Assembly (NCBI GenBank): GCA_002862965.1
Contig: PKCW01000320.1
Location: forward strand, 1-6,693
Length of the DNA: 6,693 bases
From: Pseudomonadota bacterium
Lineage (GTDB): Bacteria > Pseudomonadota > Gammaproteobacteria > UBA5335
Direction of reading: 5' to 3'
In this document: in pieces, positions 6,622 through 6,693 of the stretch
How the letters are laid out: each line of letters opens with the position of its first letter
How positions within the stretch are numbered: the stretch's first letter is position 1
Position numbers and translations under genes: made by a program
Notes under the pieces: model-generated
What the model was told of the DNA's origin: nothing
Databases searched by the model: none
The model's input: only the letters and a program-made list of their open reading frames with translations

Positions 6622-6693
6622 GCCATCCGACTTGATTCCCTCACTAGTGATGTCGCTGACTTGCGTAGTACCATCACCTCGCTCGCACAGCAG
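6622..6693. other. Upstream region of waaC, no gene recognised
   Basis: These 72 bases are less GC-rich (40 of 72) than the coding sequence around them, as expected of a leader or promoter region. The waaC frame stays open through to the window edge but has no ATG, GTG or TTG upstream of 6621, and the hypothetical residues match nothing I know. I could not find a convincing -35/-10 pair on either strand. Confidence 0.45.
6641..6650. repeat. Perfect 10-base palindrome upstream of waaC
   Basis: TCACTAGTGA is fully self-complementary and sits 43 bases upstream of the proposed CTG start. The symmetry does not extend into the flanks. It could be a half of a dimeric regulator's site, or chance. 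Confidence 0.35.

Noticed and set aside
6639..6652. Cloning-vector origin of the palindrome (it contains an ACTAGT restriction site, as polylinkers do)
   Set aside because: Only the short palindrome resembles a polylinker. The flanking bases do not continue as vector sequence and the waaC frame stays open through it.
1..6693. A new defence, mobile or biosynthetic system
   Set aside because: Every sizeable stretch is accounted for by known housekeeping genes. There are no repeats, transposase, integrase, toxin-antitoxin or CRISPR signatures.

Overview
The window is a GC-rich (roughly two-thirds G+C by eye) stretch of a Gram-negative chromosome. The conserved gene order and the protein sequences point to a gammaproteobacterium. 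The order fabF, pabC, mltG, tmk, holB, pilZ is the classic gammaproteobacterial block: the E. coli fabF-pabC-yceG-tmk-holB order, with pilZ after holB as in pseudomonads and xanthomonads. A heptosyltransferase for the LPS inner core confirms an LPS-bearing outer membrane. I cannot name the genus from sequence alone.

Plus strand, 1-5548: seven genes in one apparent operon. The 3' end of fabF (fatty acid elongation, cut by the window edge) is followed after 21 bases by pabB, then pabC, mltG, tmk, holB and pilZ. From pabB onward every gene overlaps the next by 1 to 7 bases (7-base overlap, ATGA, ATGA, TGATG, GTGA), so the whole run looks translationally coupled. pabB and pabC carry out consecutive steps of p-aminobenzoate synthesis for folate. 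tmk makes dTDP and holB is part of the DNA polymerase III clamp loader, so folate, thymidylate and replication functions share one message with a fatty-acid gene, a peptidoglycan-processing gene (mltG) and a type IV pilus gene (pilZ).

Minus strand, 6693-5578: a convergent gene for lipopolysaccharide heptosyltransferase I (waaC) ends 29 bases after pilZ, with no clear terminator between them. Its start is unusual. The best ribosome-binding site and the alignment to the E. coli protein both favour a CTG start at 6597, while the first standard start codon is a TTG at 6621. The last 72 bases (6622-6693) are upstream of waaC, less GC-rich, and contain a perfect 10-base palindrome.

I found no mobile element, CRISPR array, RNA gene or prophage, and no evidence of an undescribed system. 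This is a housekeeping region. The points worth a second look are the waaC start, the alanine in place of the PabB nucleophilic lysine, pabB lying next to pabC, and waaC in the place where tatD is often found.
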